Part shown: piece after piece, positions 36,706 through 47,474 of the stretch
Layout of the letters: each line of letters begins with the position of its first letter
Position numbering within the stretch: the stretch's first letter is position 1
DNA from: Cephalotus follicularis
Taxonomy: Eukaryota; Streptophyta; Magnoliopsida; Oxalidales; Cephalotaceae
NCBI GenBank assembly: GCA_001972305.1
Contig: BDDD01000429.1
Coordinates: 81,913 to 145,912 of the forward strand
DNA: 64,000 nt
Direction of reading: 5' to 3'
Position numbers and translations under genes: made by a program
Notes under the pieces: model-generated
The model's database searches: none
What the model was told of the DNA's origin: nothing
The model's input: the letters and a program-made list of their open reading frames with translations, nothing else

Positions 36706-37747
36706 TTTCCGCTACTATTCATGTGTGTGATGTGTTTTATGAAACTGCTTTGTGATTTTTGGGTTTGGTTGTATATTTAGGATTTCCAAGGCACCTATTG
36801 TGACAGTTAGGGTGATTTTTGTACGTGTCTTTGGTTCGTTTGTGCTTGATTCGTTTGAACGGCTAAGGTACGGATGTTCGTTCCTTGATATATTCCTTCG
36901 GTTTTATGAACTCTATTATGCTTCAGATTTTTGATATGTTTTGAAAATAAAGCGAGTTTTAATATTGTTATGAAATTGAATATTTCTGATTTTATAAATT
37001 TCAGTTATGATTTGATTTTGAATGTTATATGATCAACTCTTTTATTGTGAAATTAAACGAGTTGAATTCTGATTATGAAATATGTGCAATATGAAATTTT
37101 ATAGTTTGATAACGATTTTCAGATATGTTTGAAAAACCTTTTTATATTTGTCTTAAATTTATTATGATAAAATTTATGTTTTTGAAATGGTAAAGTACTG
37201 ATTATTTGTACCCACCTATAGGGCGTACCATAGGCATGTCCTTTGGCACGGAAGCATGACACTTTCCATGGCGGTGTGATTAGTCCATGGCATCTCTTTA
37301 TGTTTATGATATCCTTGTGGAGGATTTGTGATAGGGGCGTATGGATCGATCCTAGAAATATGTGATATGATATGTTATGAGAATTGATTATGAAGTACCG
37401 TACACTTCATTTCTATTTGGCATGTGGACGTCATGAATCCCTTGCTTATATGTGTTCTGATATGTGATATGTTTTGATGCTCGGTATGGAACCTTCTGTT
37501 TTGAAAGGTATGAACTGTTTTATACGAAAATTTTGATATGCTATGAATCTGGTTTTATATGTTATGGTTTTTGGTTTAATTACGAAAATTTATGTAGGAA
37601 CGCTTTACATCTTTTACACATGTGATTTTATTATGAGTTATTTTGAAAGTTCGTTATGTTTTAAAATTTAACGTTTACTAATTTCATATTCTATATCCAT
37701 ACTGAGATTTGCTCAGTCGCGTTTTTGTTTTACTTGCGGCAGGTTAT

Positions 37748-39193
37748 TGTTTAGCATAAAAATGTGTTGTTTTTAATGATTTATTTGTGCTATTTTCATG
37801 CTTGGAATGGACTACTTTGGTTGGGTTATATTGATTTTCAGGTAGAAGAGCAAAACGACTAAAGTGCAAGAATACAACCCAAAGTTGTGCAAATTAGAGC
37901 TTGAAAGTGTAAAGATTGAAGAATTGGCAAATTCTGCAGAAACAGAGTGAAAAGCATCGATGTCTTTCATAAGGATCGACGTCTTTTCTGGGTTTGTAGT
38001 AAACGCATCGACGCCTTCAGTTGAGGATCGATGTCCTTTCTGGGATTGCAACATACCTTCAAATGCTACGAGAAAGACATTGACATCTTTCATGAAACTG
38101 ATCGATGTCTTTGTGCAAATTCGACCTGTAAATTTTGGATCAAAACGCATCGACGTCTTTCATCATAGGGATCGATGTCCATTACGCGCATCTCAGCAAA
38201 CGACAATTTTTTACAAAACACATCGATGTCCAACCAAAGGCGTCGACGTCTTCTTCTGCAGCAGAAATAGAAAGTTAGATTTTTTGCCAGATTTTGTAGC
38301 TAAGATTGCTTTATTTCCGTTTTTGATCAGTTTTGTAGTACAAAAACAATACAAGGCTGGCAAAATTCAGGAGGTAAAGGTAGAGAGGCTGGTAGAAACC
38401 CTAGTTTTCTTCTTTGTCAATTTTAGTTTATTTTACAATGTTTAGTAGCTAAACTCTTCAAGGTTTTGGGGAAGAACAAAGCCTAGATTGTTATTGTTTC
38501 AATTCCATCAACAAAAATCCTTGAATATTTGATTTATTCTTCAAATATTTCTGCCTTCACACACACTTTGTCTGTCTGATTAAAATCCACAAACATCTTG
38601 TCAGTGAAGCTAAATGTTGGCGAATAAATGGTGCTTAATTCAATAAACATAGTCTACTCATACAATTTGTCACAACGAACACACTTCGTATAGACCTAGC
38701 ATGTCTACTCATACGTCTTGCCGCAGTTTCTGTACTTCGTATAGACCTAGCATGACTACTCATATGTCTTGTCATCACTGTCGCACTCCGTATCGACCTA
38801 GCTGCCGTTGGTTATCAAGGTATGATAGTTCAATTAAATGGAATTGTTCAATACAATCTACGGTGAGTTTCTATACCCTAAAACCGTTTCTTAAATTATA
38901 TTCTCTTCATTTTTATTCATTGTTTTGACTTGTTTTAAAATTACATGCTTTATTTCTTGGTGTTTCGAATTCAGTGTTTTTAACTCTTGAAGTCTTAATT
39001 TTCTGTTTTGATTATTTATTTTATTTTGCATAATTAGGAGTAGTTTTCACAATTAAACTTTGATTTCGCATACTTCGCCTAGGTTGGATAAATCACAACT
39101 AGTTTAACGTTTCCCTGTGTTCGACCAATTACTGCATCATCCGTGCACTTGCGGCTATACATTTTAAAACATCATATTCTTTTTACGTGAACA
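37748..39193 (+). mobile_element. 5' LTR of B, 1446 bp
   Basis: It runs TGTTTAGCATAAAAATG to TTTTACGTGAACA. It differs from the 3' LTR by scattered substitutions, many of them C/T or G/A at CG sites. It carries a TCGATGTCTTT array (37955-38255) and 51-bp repeats (about 38650-38805). Confidence 0.93.
37955..38255 (+). repeat. TCGATGTCTTT motif array in 5' LTR of B
   Basis: About a dozen copies such as GCATCGATGTCTTTCAT, GGATCGACGTCTTTTC and GCATCGACGCCTTCAG are spaced about 20-40 bases. CpG positions differ from the 3' LTR copies, for example CGACATCT for CGACGTCT. Confidence 0.88.
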
Positions 39194-39661
39194 AGTTTTT
39201 GGCGCCGTTGCCGGGGAAACGTTTTAAATTAGTTTAAATTTATTTAAGTGATTCGTAGTATTTAGTTTATATTTCATTTATATAAAAAAAACTGGTTTAC
39301 TTTACTTTGTGTTTTCTGCTTTAATTTGTGTTAATTAATATAATTAGTTTATTTCTGCTTTAGTGTGTGTTTTGCGTTAGTTATTAATTCCCCGTGTGTG
39401 TGTTCCGTTTGTGTTTTGTTTTTGTCCGTTTCTACGTTAATGTATGACTATTTTATTTTTTGGTTTATTTATTTTTATTTTTATTTTTTTGTGTTTTTCT
39501 AACAATTCTAACTTAGTTTAAATAGGAATCATCATAACCTTTAACAAACCCTAACCTCATTTGCATAAACTTTAACAAATCTCTAACATAGATAATTTAG
39601 GTTCTCTGCTTTAACCTTGTGTTCGTTGCTTTAGTTTAGGTCCTGCGTTAGTCTCTAGTTC
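39194..39661 (+). other. Primer-binding site and leader of B
   Basis: TGGCGCCGTTGCCGGGGA at 39200-39217 matches the tRNA-Asp complement used by Athila elements. The rest is T-rich leader without a gene. Confidence 0.88.
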
Positions 39662-41262
39662 ATGACCGATTGGGTACGTGGTCCAAACCATCGCATAGAA
39701 AGAATTAATCAACCAAGACCAATGGCAGACGCACGCCCAATTCAAACTATTCGCGATAGATTCTACCCCGCTAGGACAATGCAACCATCCAGTATCCTAT
39801 TGCCTGCACCTAACGGGAACAATTTTGAGTTAAAATCACAGTTCATTAGCATGCTCCCGCACTTCCATGGATTACCCAATGAGGATGCATATCTCTTCCT
39901 TCGTGAGTTCAAGGAGGTATGTGCCCTCATAAAACTTCAACAACTATCTGACGATGATATCAAGTTGCGATTCATCAATTTTGCTCTTAAAGATGGAGCT
40001 AAGAAGTGGCTCTACAGTCTCCGAGCTAATTCCATCTCCACATGGGACCATTTCACTGTTTCGTTCCTAAAGAAATTCTATCCTCTTCATAACACCAATA
40101 ATCTTATGAACGACATTTTTCAGTTTCGCCAAAGACCCAATGAATCATTCTCTAGATGTATAGAACATTTTAAAGACCTTCTCTTAGAGTGTCCTCATCA
40201 TGGTTTGAACACGTGGCATTTATGCCAAATCATCTACGAAGGCATTGATTACCAGACCAAGCAATTGGTCGAATCTATGTGTCCCGATGGGTTCACCTCG
40301 TACACGGATGAAAATGAGGCATGGAATTTTCTTTTAGATTTGGGTGAGCAAATTAGAGAGTGGGAGTCAACTCAAGTTACCGAGAGAGCTTTTCTGAGTA
40401 AAGGGTACATTATAGAAGGAGCAATTGCTAAGGAGGCACAGCTAGAAAGTCGCTTAACTACATTAGAGTCGCTACTTAGGGGTTCCACACAAGTAAATCA
40501 AATCAATCAAAGCGCCCCTATGTGTTCTTGGTGCCAGCCACCAAGTCATGTAATCAAAGAATGCCAAAGCTACATTGAAAATCAATATACTCATGAGAAT
40601 GTGTCCACAATGAACCAAGACAACCCGTATAGTAACACTTACAACCCGGGTTGGAGAAATCATCCAAACTTCTCATAGAGTCAAGGGCATAATCAAAGAG
40701 GACCACCAAATTTTCATGGTCAACCGTCCACCTTTTATGGGCAGCCTTCTAGCTTTGGTGCCCCACATTCACACTTTTCGGGACAACCTTCGAACTTTTC
40801 TAACTAGTCTGCACCACAACAAACATTTCAAAGGTTCCCGCAAAATGAAATTCGTCCTTCCTTCCCACAAAACAAATTCCAAAATCTGCAATCACCTAGA
40901 TTGTTGAACCAAAAGGAAGATACATCTAGGATTTCTTCTTTAGAAAAGAGCTTGGAGCTTCTCATGAGCACTTTGATGACTAGTTAGCATAACTAGAAAA
41001 GCAAACTTCACAACTAGCATCTGCTCTACATACAAGAGAAAAAGGGACGATGCCTTCTCAACCTGAACCAAATCCTAGGACGAATATGAGTCAGCCCGCT
41101 CACATCCAACCAATATCTAATCCGCAATGCTTCTCTTCTTCCGAACCATCCAATCAACCATTTGCCCTACGGCATGGAAGTAGGTACCAACCAGCGGATA
41201 AAACAGAAAATTTGAGCGAGCAATTGGTTGAGTCCTCCTCGCATGACAAATCAATATAACAG
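39662..41262 (+). pseudogene. Athila-like GAG and linker of B
   Basis: An open frame of 338 codons (39662-40678) begins MTDWVRGPNHRIERINQ. Residues about 50-240 hold the gag core: NNFELKSQFISML, HFHGLPNEDAYLFLREF, INFALKDGAKKWLYSL and HHGLNTWHLCQIIYEGIDYQTKQLVESMCP. The zinc knuckle CSWCQPPSHVIKEC (CX2CX4HX4C) is intact. A TAG at 40676-40678 ends the frame where A reads WSQGHNQRG; the Asn/Gln/Ser-rich linker then continues in frame with further stops to 41262. GAG would form particles and bind RNA. It could still yield a protein of about 38 kDa if transcribed. Confidence 0.9.
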
Positions 41263-41965
41263 TTGGTTGACTCTTTTATGCAACCAACAAATTTAAATGC
41301 ACAAGAAGAAGTTAGGGAAGAGAAAGAAGAAGAGAAAAAGGAACAATCAGTGGAGATACTCAAGCGTTCATATGATCCCCCAGTTCCTTTTCCAAAGAGA
41401 TTAGTTAAGAAAGCCCCCGCAATGGAAAAGATCATCAATACGTTTAAACAAGTTCAAATTAATATCCTATTGCTTGAAGCCATTGAGCAGGTTCCCTTTT
41501 ACGCAAAAAGTCCTAAAAGACTTATGCACGAAAAAGAGGATCCTTCAAACTCTGAAAAAGGCTTTCTTGGCAGCCAATATCACTGCGATTATCTCGCAAC
41601 CAAAGATTCCAAAATACAAAGATCCTGGCTGCCCGACTATCTCTTACGTAATTGGCAACACCAAAATCGATCATGACTTGCTCGATTTAGGAGCAAGTGT
41701 GGATTTGTTACCTTTGTCAGTTTTTGAGCAACTAAGTTTAGGAGAGTTACGCCCGACCACCATGACTTTGCAATTAGCTGATAGGTCGGTAAAAGTTCCT
41801 AGAGGGAAAATTGAGGATGTTTTGATAAAGGTTGTTGAGTTTTTCTTTCCCGACGACTTTGTCGTATTAGATACCTAGCCTGTTGTGAATATAAAAGACC
41901 AAATCCCAGTTATCCTTGGTAGACCATTATTGGCCACGAGTAATGCATTGATCAATTGCCGAAAT
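41263..41965 (+). pseudogene. Athila-like aspartic protease region of B
   Basis: An acidic Glu/Lys-rich linker is followed by PVPFPKRLVKKAP, a frameshift near 41515, then AANITAIISQPKIPKYKDPG and LLDLGASVDLLPLSVFEQL. DLGAS is the active-site motif. [20 protein letters not shown] and [19 protein letters not shown] complete a retropepsin-like fold. A TAG at 41876-41878 separates the last strands. Cleavage of GAG during maturation would be its role. Confidence 0.85.
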
Positions 41966-43012
41966 GGTCTCATGAAGTTGAGTTTTGGAAAGTCATCGAT
42001 GGACTTTAACATTTTCCAATTGGGAAAGCATCAATCTGACTTTAATGATGTCTACGTGATTCGCTCGATTCCTGATACCATTGATTCGTATTTTAATATC
42101 GACTTTGATCGCAATTTCAGGAAAGAATTCAAGGTAGAGGAAGCTAACCAAAAGGATAGATTGACGTGGCTAGAAAATGAGGAAGCGTTAATGTGGTTGG
42201 AAAATAAGCTCAATGAGCCAAATTCGAATAGTGAATGGGATCATCTATCCCATTACGCACACAAACTCACCACGCTTGACCAAACGTATTTTGACGTAGA
42301 TTTTGAGAATAGCTTCATGGAATGTTCGCAAGAATTTGAGGAATTAGAGGTTACACAAAAGGAGATATTGAGTTGGATAGAGGATAGGATCATCGATTTT
42401 TTTTTGGATAGTCAATGGTTGGTTGGCCACGATTTTTGTGATTCTCTTGATGGTTTGTACTGGTGGAGATCGTGTTGGGATGGTTCTAAAATTGTAAAAA
42501 TTGTTTTCTCCCATTATGTGTGTAAGGTTGCTAAGATAGGTTTAGGTGATGCATTTGAATGCTTTTGTTCTCTATATGGTTTTTACTGGTGGAAATCTCA
42601 TTGGGATGATGCCTACATTGTTTCTTGGCAATCTCTACGTTTTGTTGACAATGTTTTTCACTGTTATTGTTCTCTTGATGGTCTCTATTGGTGGAGATCT
42701 TGTTGTGATTGCTCTTCTATTGTTAAAATTGTTTTCTCATGTAGTATGTTTAAGATTGACATGACAGGTATAGGAGATGCATTCAAATGTTCTTATTCTA
42801 ATGATGGATTTTATTGGTGGACATCCTTTTGGGATGATGCTTATATTGTTAAACCTATGCCTTCACGTGGTGTGTTCGAGTTTGTTAAGACAGGTATTGG
42901 GGACGCGAATGATGTAAACGGGCAGCGAACGCAAAGATTTCTCAAATTTATAGCTGCATCGGTGGAGGAGGCCATGGACTTTCAGGAGCCTCGTTATTTC
43001 AAGCTTCCATGA
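41966..43012 (+). CDS. Repeat-rich post-protease tail of B, unknown function
   Basis: The frame is open from 41885 to 43012. After the protease end it has two copies of the module with TQKE.L.WL and SEWDHLSHYAHKL. Four motifs of the form DGLYWWRSCWD or YGFYWWKSHWD follow, with serine codons at 42443, 42569, 42671 and 42797. Their spacing is 42, 34 and 42 residues, so a 76-residue unit (228 bp) is tandemly duplicated. The C-terminus is EEAMDFQEPRYFKLP, as in A. No RT, RNase H or integrase motif is present. I recognise no family; aromatic Trp/Tyr and Cys are unusually abundant. Confidence 0.7.
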   Translation, partial: GLMKLSFGKSSMDFNIFQLGKHQSDFNDVYVIRSIPDTIDSYFNIDFDRNFRKEFKVEEANQKDRLTWLENEEALMWLENKLNEPNSNSEWDHLSHYAHKLTTLDQTYFDVDFENSFMECSQEFEELEVTQKEILSWIEDRIIDFFLDSQWLVGHDFCDSLDGLYWWRSCWDGSKIVKIVFSHYVCKVAKIGLGDAFECFCSLYGFYWWKSHWDDAYIVSWQSLRFVDNVFHCYCSLDGLYWWRSCCDCSSIVKIVFSCSMFKIDMTGIGDAFKCSYSNDGFYWWTSFWDDAYIVKPMPSRGVFEFVKTGIGDANDVNGQRTQRFLKFIAASVEEAMDFQEPRYFKLP

Positions 43013-43234
43013 TCATATCTGGTAATACCTACCCCTATTGTTTTTATTTGATTGCATTGTTTCATATATTTGCATAAGCTAAATGCAATCGTGATTCCTA
43101 CGAAAGTGAGTTAGGTTTTTGTTTATGTTCTTGTGTGTGCATTTAGTTTTTATTTGTGTGTTTGAGTGTGTTTTCTTGTTTTAACTTTCTATTTTGTTGC
43201 TTGAGGACAAGCAAAGTTTAAGTATGGGGGTATT
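43013..43234 (+). other. 3' untranslated region and polypurine tract of B
   Basis: The phrase ttgaggacaagcaaagttta is followed by AAGTATGGGGGTATT directly before the LTR. The purine-rich AAGTATGGGGG is the polypurine tract. Confidence 0.85.
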
Positions 43235-43439
43235 TGTTTAGCATAAAAATGTGTTGTTTTTAATGATTTATTTGTGATATTTTTATGCTTGGAATGAACT
43301 ACTTTGATTGGGTTATATTGATTTTCAGGTACAAGAGCAAAAGGACCAAAGTGCAAGAATACTACCCAAAGTTGTGCAAATTGGAGTTTGAAAGTGTAAA
43401 GATTGAAGAATTGGCAAATTCTGCAGAAGCAGAGTGAAA

Positions 43440-43740
43440 AGCATCGACGTCTTTCATAAGGATCGACGTCTTTTCTGGGTTTGTAGTAAACGCATCGACG
43501 CCTTCAGTTGAGGATCGATGTCCTTTCTAGGATTGCAACCTACCTTCAAATGCTATGAGAAAGACATCGACGTCTTTCATGAAACGGATCGACGTCTTTG
43601 TGCAAATTCGACCCATAAATTTTGGATCAAAATGCATTAACGTCTTTCATCATAGGGATCGATGTCCATTACTCGCATATCAGCAAACGACAATTTTTTA
43701 CAAAACACGTCGATGTCCAACCAAAGGTGTCGACGTCTTC
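43440..43740 (+). repeat. TCGACGTCTTT motif array in 3' LTR of B
   Basis: About a dozen motif copies match those in the 5' LTR. Several retain CG where the 5' LTR has TG or CA, giving longer perfect palindromes such as AAGACATCGACGTCTT. Confidence 0.88.
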
Positions 43741-44135
43741 TTCTGCAGCAGAAATAGAAAGTTAGATTTTTTGCAATATTTTGTAGCTAGGATTTCTTTA
43801 TTTCCGTTTTTGATCAGTTTCGTAGTATAAAAAAAATACAAGGTCGGAAAAATTCAGGAGGTAGAGGTTGAGAGGCTGGTAGAAACCATTTTTCTTCTTT
43901 GTCAATTTTAGTTTATTTTACAATGTTTAGTAGCTAAACTCATCAAGGTTTTGGGGAAGAACAAAACCTAGATTGTTATTGTTTCAATTCCATCAATAAA
44001 AATCCTTGAATATTTGATTTGTTCTTCAAATATTTCTTCCTTCACACACACTTTGTCTGTCTGATTAAAATCCACAAACATCTTGTCGGTGAAGCTGAAA
44101 GTTGGCGAATAAATGGTGCTTAATTCAACCAACAG

Positions 44136-44287
44136 AGTCTACTCATACGATTTGTCACAACGAACACACTTCGCATAGACCTAGCATGTCTACTCATACG
44201 TCTTGCCACAGCTGCCGTACTTCGTATAGACCTAGCATGACTACTCATACGTCTTGTCATCACCGCCGCACTCCGTATCGACCTAGA
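44136..44287 (+). repeat. Three 51-bp in-frame repeats in 3' LTR of B
   Basis: The phrase tctactcatacg...cgtatagacctagcatg repeats with a 51-bp period, as in A. The 17-residue translated unit is of the form STHTSCHSCRTSYRPSM. Confidence 0.85.
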
Positions 44288-44962
44288 TGTCGTTGGTTAT
44301 CAAGGTATGATTGTTCAATTAAATGGAATTGTTCAATACAATCTACGGTGAGTTTCTATACCCTAAAATCGTTTCTTAAATTATATTCTCTTCATTTTTA
44401 TTCGTTGTTTTGACTTGTTTTAAAATTACATGCTTTATTTCTTGGTGTTTCGAATTCAGTGTTTTTAACTCTCGAAGTCTTAATTTTCTGTTTTGATTAT
44501 TTATTTTATTTTGCATAATTAGGAGTAGTTTTCATAATTAAACTTTGATTTCGCATACTTCGCCTAGGTTGGAGAAATCACAACTAGTTTAACGTTTCCC
44601 TGTGTTCGACCCGTTACTGCATGATCCATGCACTTGCGGCTATAAATTTTAAAACATCATATTCTTTTTACGTGAACAGTTATCAGGAGCATCATGGGGG
44701 TGTGTGAGAGAGATGTCACCTTATATCAGAGGATCTTAGAAGTTTTGATCCTGTTATGATTTCAATTATTTATGGATATGTTTAGACCATTGTTTTGGAG
44801 AACAGTATTTTGGTTTTTGGAACCTATGTTTATGGAACTTATGTTAAGAGTTATGTCATTTTGCTATGTTTAGAAACTATCACGTATTTCAATAAAGTGA
44901 ATTTGTGTTCGATAAGTTATGTATGTATTTCCTGTAAGCGCTCCACTTATAGGGGTGTTACA

Positions 44963-45027
44963 ACCCATATAGCATTGTGTTTATTATGTTTCAATGGCTA
45001 TCTGGAGACAAAATCCATGGTGATATG
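44963..45027 (-). pseudogene. 65-bp integrase fragment of D between two insertions
   Basis: The minus strand encodes ITMDFVSR, a stop, then HNAIWV. This is the part of the Gypsy integrase core with its first catalytic aspartate (MDFV). It joins MVDRLTKS at 32810 on one side and PKWKWEHI at 47490 on the other, once H and J are removed. Confidence 0.85.
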
Positions 45028-45459
45028 TGTTGGAAACCTGGCAAGGGTTCCTAGTCAATTTGGTCCTAGGACGCTAGTGTTTATAATTTAAAATTTTCAA
45101 AAACATCAAGAAGCAAGTCCAGGTTCACACCAACATCTTAGTACCAAATAAATAAGCCTAGGATCACCGTTTAATTAACAATCGAACTAAAACAAATATC
45201 AAGCATACATCCACTTAATCAAAACCAATTCGGTAAACAATAAATAAACATGAATAGAAATCATACCAACGTTGGCGGCTCCACCACTTTGCCGCTACGC
45301 GCTTGCCGAAGCAACTGTCGGTCACCGACGCCACTGCCAGATTCCGGCCAGTCCACGAAAAATTCAACCAAGACACCAACGGACTCCAAAAAATATGGTC
45401 TACCCATTTCTGGCAGAGATACGCCGGGAAGCGCCCCATAACACGGGGAACAGTGACGG

Positions 45460-45760
45460 TGACTCACTGATTTTAGACTCAGTGAGTCTCGGTCAACTCG
45501 CCTTTGACTGGCCCCAACATATATGGACGCCAACACCCCAATCTACACACTGGTGGCCGAGACTCGGCCTAGAGCGCTAAGAATGGCCGGCGACGAGTCA
45601 CTGAGTTGACTCACCATTCACCATCAGCGGCCGCCAAGCCACCAAACGCCTCAACTCCTTCACTTCATCACACCTACACCACAGACTCGCTGTGACTCGG
45701 GCAAGAACACCAAGTCATAGCGGCTGATGCGTCAACTCGGCAGAGTTGACTCAGTAAACA
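45460..45760 (-). repeat. Cluster of GAGTCA/TGACTC motifs in LTR J
   Basis: GTGACTCACTGA, GACTCAGTGAGTC, GAGTCACTGAGTTGACTCA and GAGTTGACTCAGT lie within 300 bases, with several lone GACTCG half-sites. The arrangement matches LTRs G and L. Confidence 0.75.
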
Positions 45761-45913
45761 CACAAACAGCCAAAGACCGGCCAAACAACGCAGGTATCAC
45801 CTAGTCTAGGGTGAAGATAGGTAGAGCCGAAGGTTGGCTCCACCTACCGGTGACCATCGGTGGCGGAAGAGACACCCGACGGTTGGAGACGCATAAAGTG
45901 TCGGTCCAAAAAC

Positions 45914-45971
45914 AGAGAGAGAGAGAGAGAGAGAAAGAGAAACGGGGAGAGAGAGAGAGAGAGAGAGAGAG
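45914..45971. repeat. (GA)n microsatellite
   Basis: About 58 bases of GA dinucleotide are interrupted near 45935-45949. The tract causes spurious Ser/Leu-rich open frames on the minus strand. Confidence 0.95.
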
Positions 45972-47474
45972 TGGAGTATAGTGGATGAGAGCACACCTCC
46001 TTCACCAGCCACCGACGCACGGGCGTCATCTTCTCCGGTCGAGAACGCGCCGTCCAGGCGCTGCACACACAAAATGCTCTTCTCTCCCGTTTTGGCGTGT
46101 ACCCGTGCGCCCAAAAAAGAAAAAAAAAGGAAGACTTCTATTAAAATTGTCTCTCTCTTGTTTTAATTATGTGCCCCGCACATAGTATGTATCAACATAC
46201 TCTCACTGTGGTTCTCTTAATATATTAATATGACAATAGGGTGGTAAATATAAATTAATAAATAAACCACTGATGTCAAATTAATATATACTAGTTAAAA
46301 ACTAGATTTTCTGACAAGCTAGCATGTGTGCAGCATGCATCGCTTTTCCAATAATCAGGTGCGACCCGAAAGCCTGGTGGATTTCCGGTACGATGATAAA
46401 TTTTCCAGAACATCCCTAAGTTCTGGTACTACTATCCAGCTGATAGCCCCGGTGTGATCTATAATCACCCCCGGATCCGTGGACCACAAAGTACCACGTC
46501 TATTATTCATTAGCCAGTTCGCCAATGCTTTATCACTGTCATCGGTTTGTGTGACGTGTATCCTTCGTCATCTCGGCTCCAACCGCGGACTAGGGTTTGG
46601 ATAAATTACAACTCTACGTAAAACTGCGATAACTATAATTTCATGAACGCATTGAGACTATGGGAGACTTCCCTGGAAACCTCTCATTCCCTATCTCCCA
46701 GTGCCCAACCGGGACATTAAGTCGTCAATGGTCACAAATGTTATAGAGTCTATAACCCTCAATATGATCCCTTCTTGCGCACTCACCCATACATCTCAAT
46801 GCAACTCCCACAAGGGCCAAAAACAACCCTTTTGCTAGCACGTGGCTAGTGCTCGGGAAGGCAGAAATCAAAGCCAGGTGGTTACTGCACAACGCATGTC
46901 AGCCACTCAAGTCTTAGGATACAACGTAAATCACGTATGATCTACTAGCCCTCTTTGACTAAACACTACTGCAATAATAGTAACACTATTGACAGAAATG
47001 TTTACTCTCCAAATAGATAACCTATGGTGGGTCGGTTCAGTGGCTTGCCCTTGCACGTACCATGCATCAGATTTAGGGTAAAACCCAAATGACAATGAGA
47101 TAATCCATCCTCCTTTACCATTCGGAGCAAGCATAACACGGCAAGTCTTTGCAGTTCATCAATTGCCCTAAGAAAGTGAACCTATAACTTGGAGCTTTTG
47201 TCGCAAGGGAGTAAGGATCTCATTCTCATAACCTCTCAGGCACGAGATCCAACCCTTTATGGATAGGGTGCTATATGTGTATTCAGTTGACATGGTAATC
47301 AACTGATCCGTTGTGACGGTTTGGGATTCTACATATAGCCATATGCCAATCTTTATTAAATATGCACAATAGAACACGAATGAAACTAAGAATGTATGAT
47401 TCAAGAGTGTGTCATATGTAAAGTACATATGTCTGCAGTCTCCTCGTGGCTTGCAGGGACACCCTAATCTGACA

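Larger units (their letters stand above)
37748..44678 (+). mobile_element. Complete Athila-like gag-protease element B, 6931 bp
   Basis: Two LTRs (37748-39193 and 43235-44678), a tRNA-Asp type primer-binding site, gag and protease coding regions, a polypurine tract and a perfect TSD GTTAT (37743-37747 and 44679-44683) define the element. No reverse transcriptase, RNase H or integrase is encoded between protease and LTR. This makes it non-autonomous by structure, comparable in concept to described TR-GAG elements. It sits in LTR H. Confidence 0.93.
43235..44678 (+). mobile_element. 3' LTR of B, 1444 bp
   Basis: It runs TGTTTAGCATAAAAATG to TTTTACGTGAACA and aligns with the 5' LTR end to end. 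It holds a TCGACGTCTTT array (43440-43740), a TATAAAA at about 43825, and three 51-bp repeats (about 44136-44287) within a 103-codon open frame (44102-44413). Confidence 0.93.
32817..44962 (+). mobile_element. Solo LTR H carrying nested LTR I and element B
   Basis: It starts TGTAATATCCCG and ends AGGGGTGTTACA with perfect TSD ACCCA at 32812-32816 and 44963-44967. Its own sequence is 32817-33746, 36461-37742 and 44679-44962 (about 2.5 kb). It interrupts the integrase of D between codons of IWV and MVDRL. The phrase gagatttgctcagtcgcg near 37705 matches I in inverted form, so H and I are one family. Confidence 0.9.
45028..47474 (-). mobile_element. Solo LTR J, 2447 bp, C-like Copia type
   Basis: In plus orientation it runs TGTTGGAAACC to TAATCTGACA with perfect TSD ATATG (45023-45027 and 47475-47479), splitting the integrase of D after WKWEHI. 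In minus orientation the first 1.1 kb (47474 back to about 46330) resembles the 3' LTR of C, with the phrases ggtacgatgataaattttcc and aaagccaggtgg. The other half (about 45250-45780) instead resembles LTRs G and L, so J may be composite. No gene is seen in it. Confidence 0.85.

Noticed and set aside
45806..46114. Two minus-strand frames around the GA tract
   Set aside because: They are microsatellite translations with no recognisable domain.
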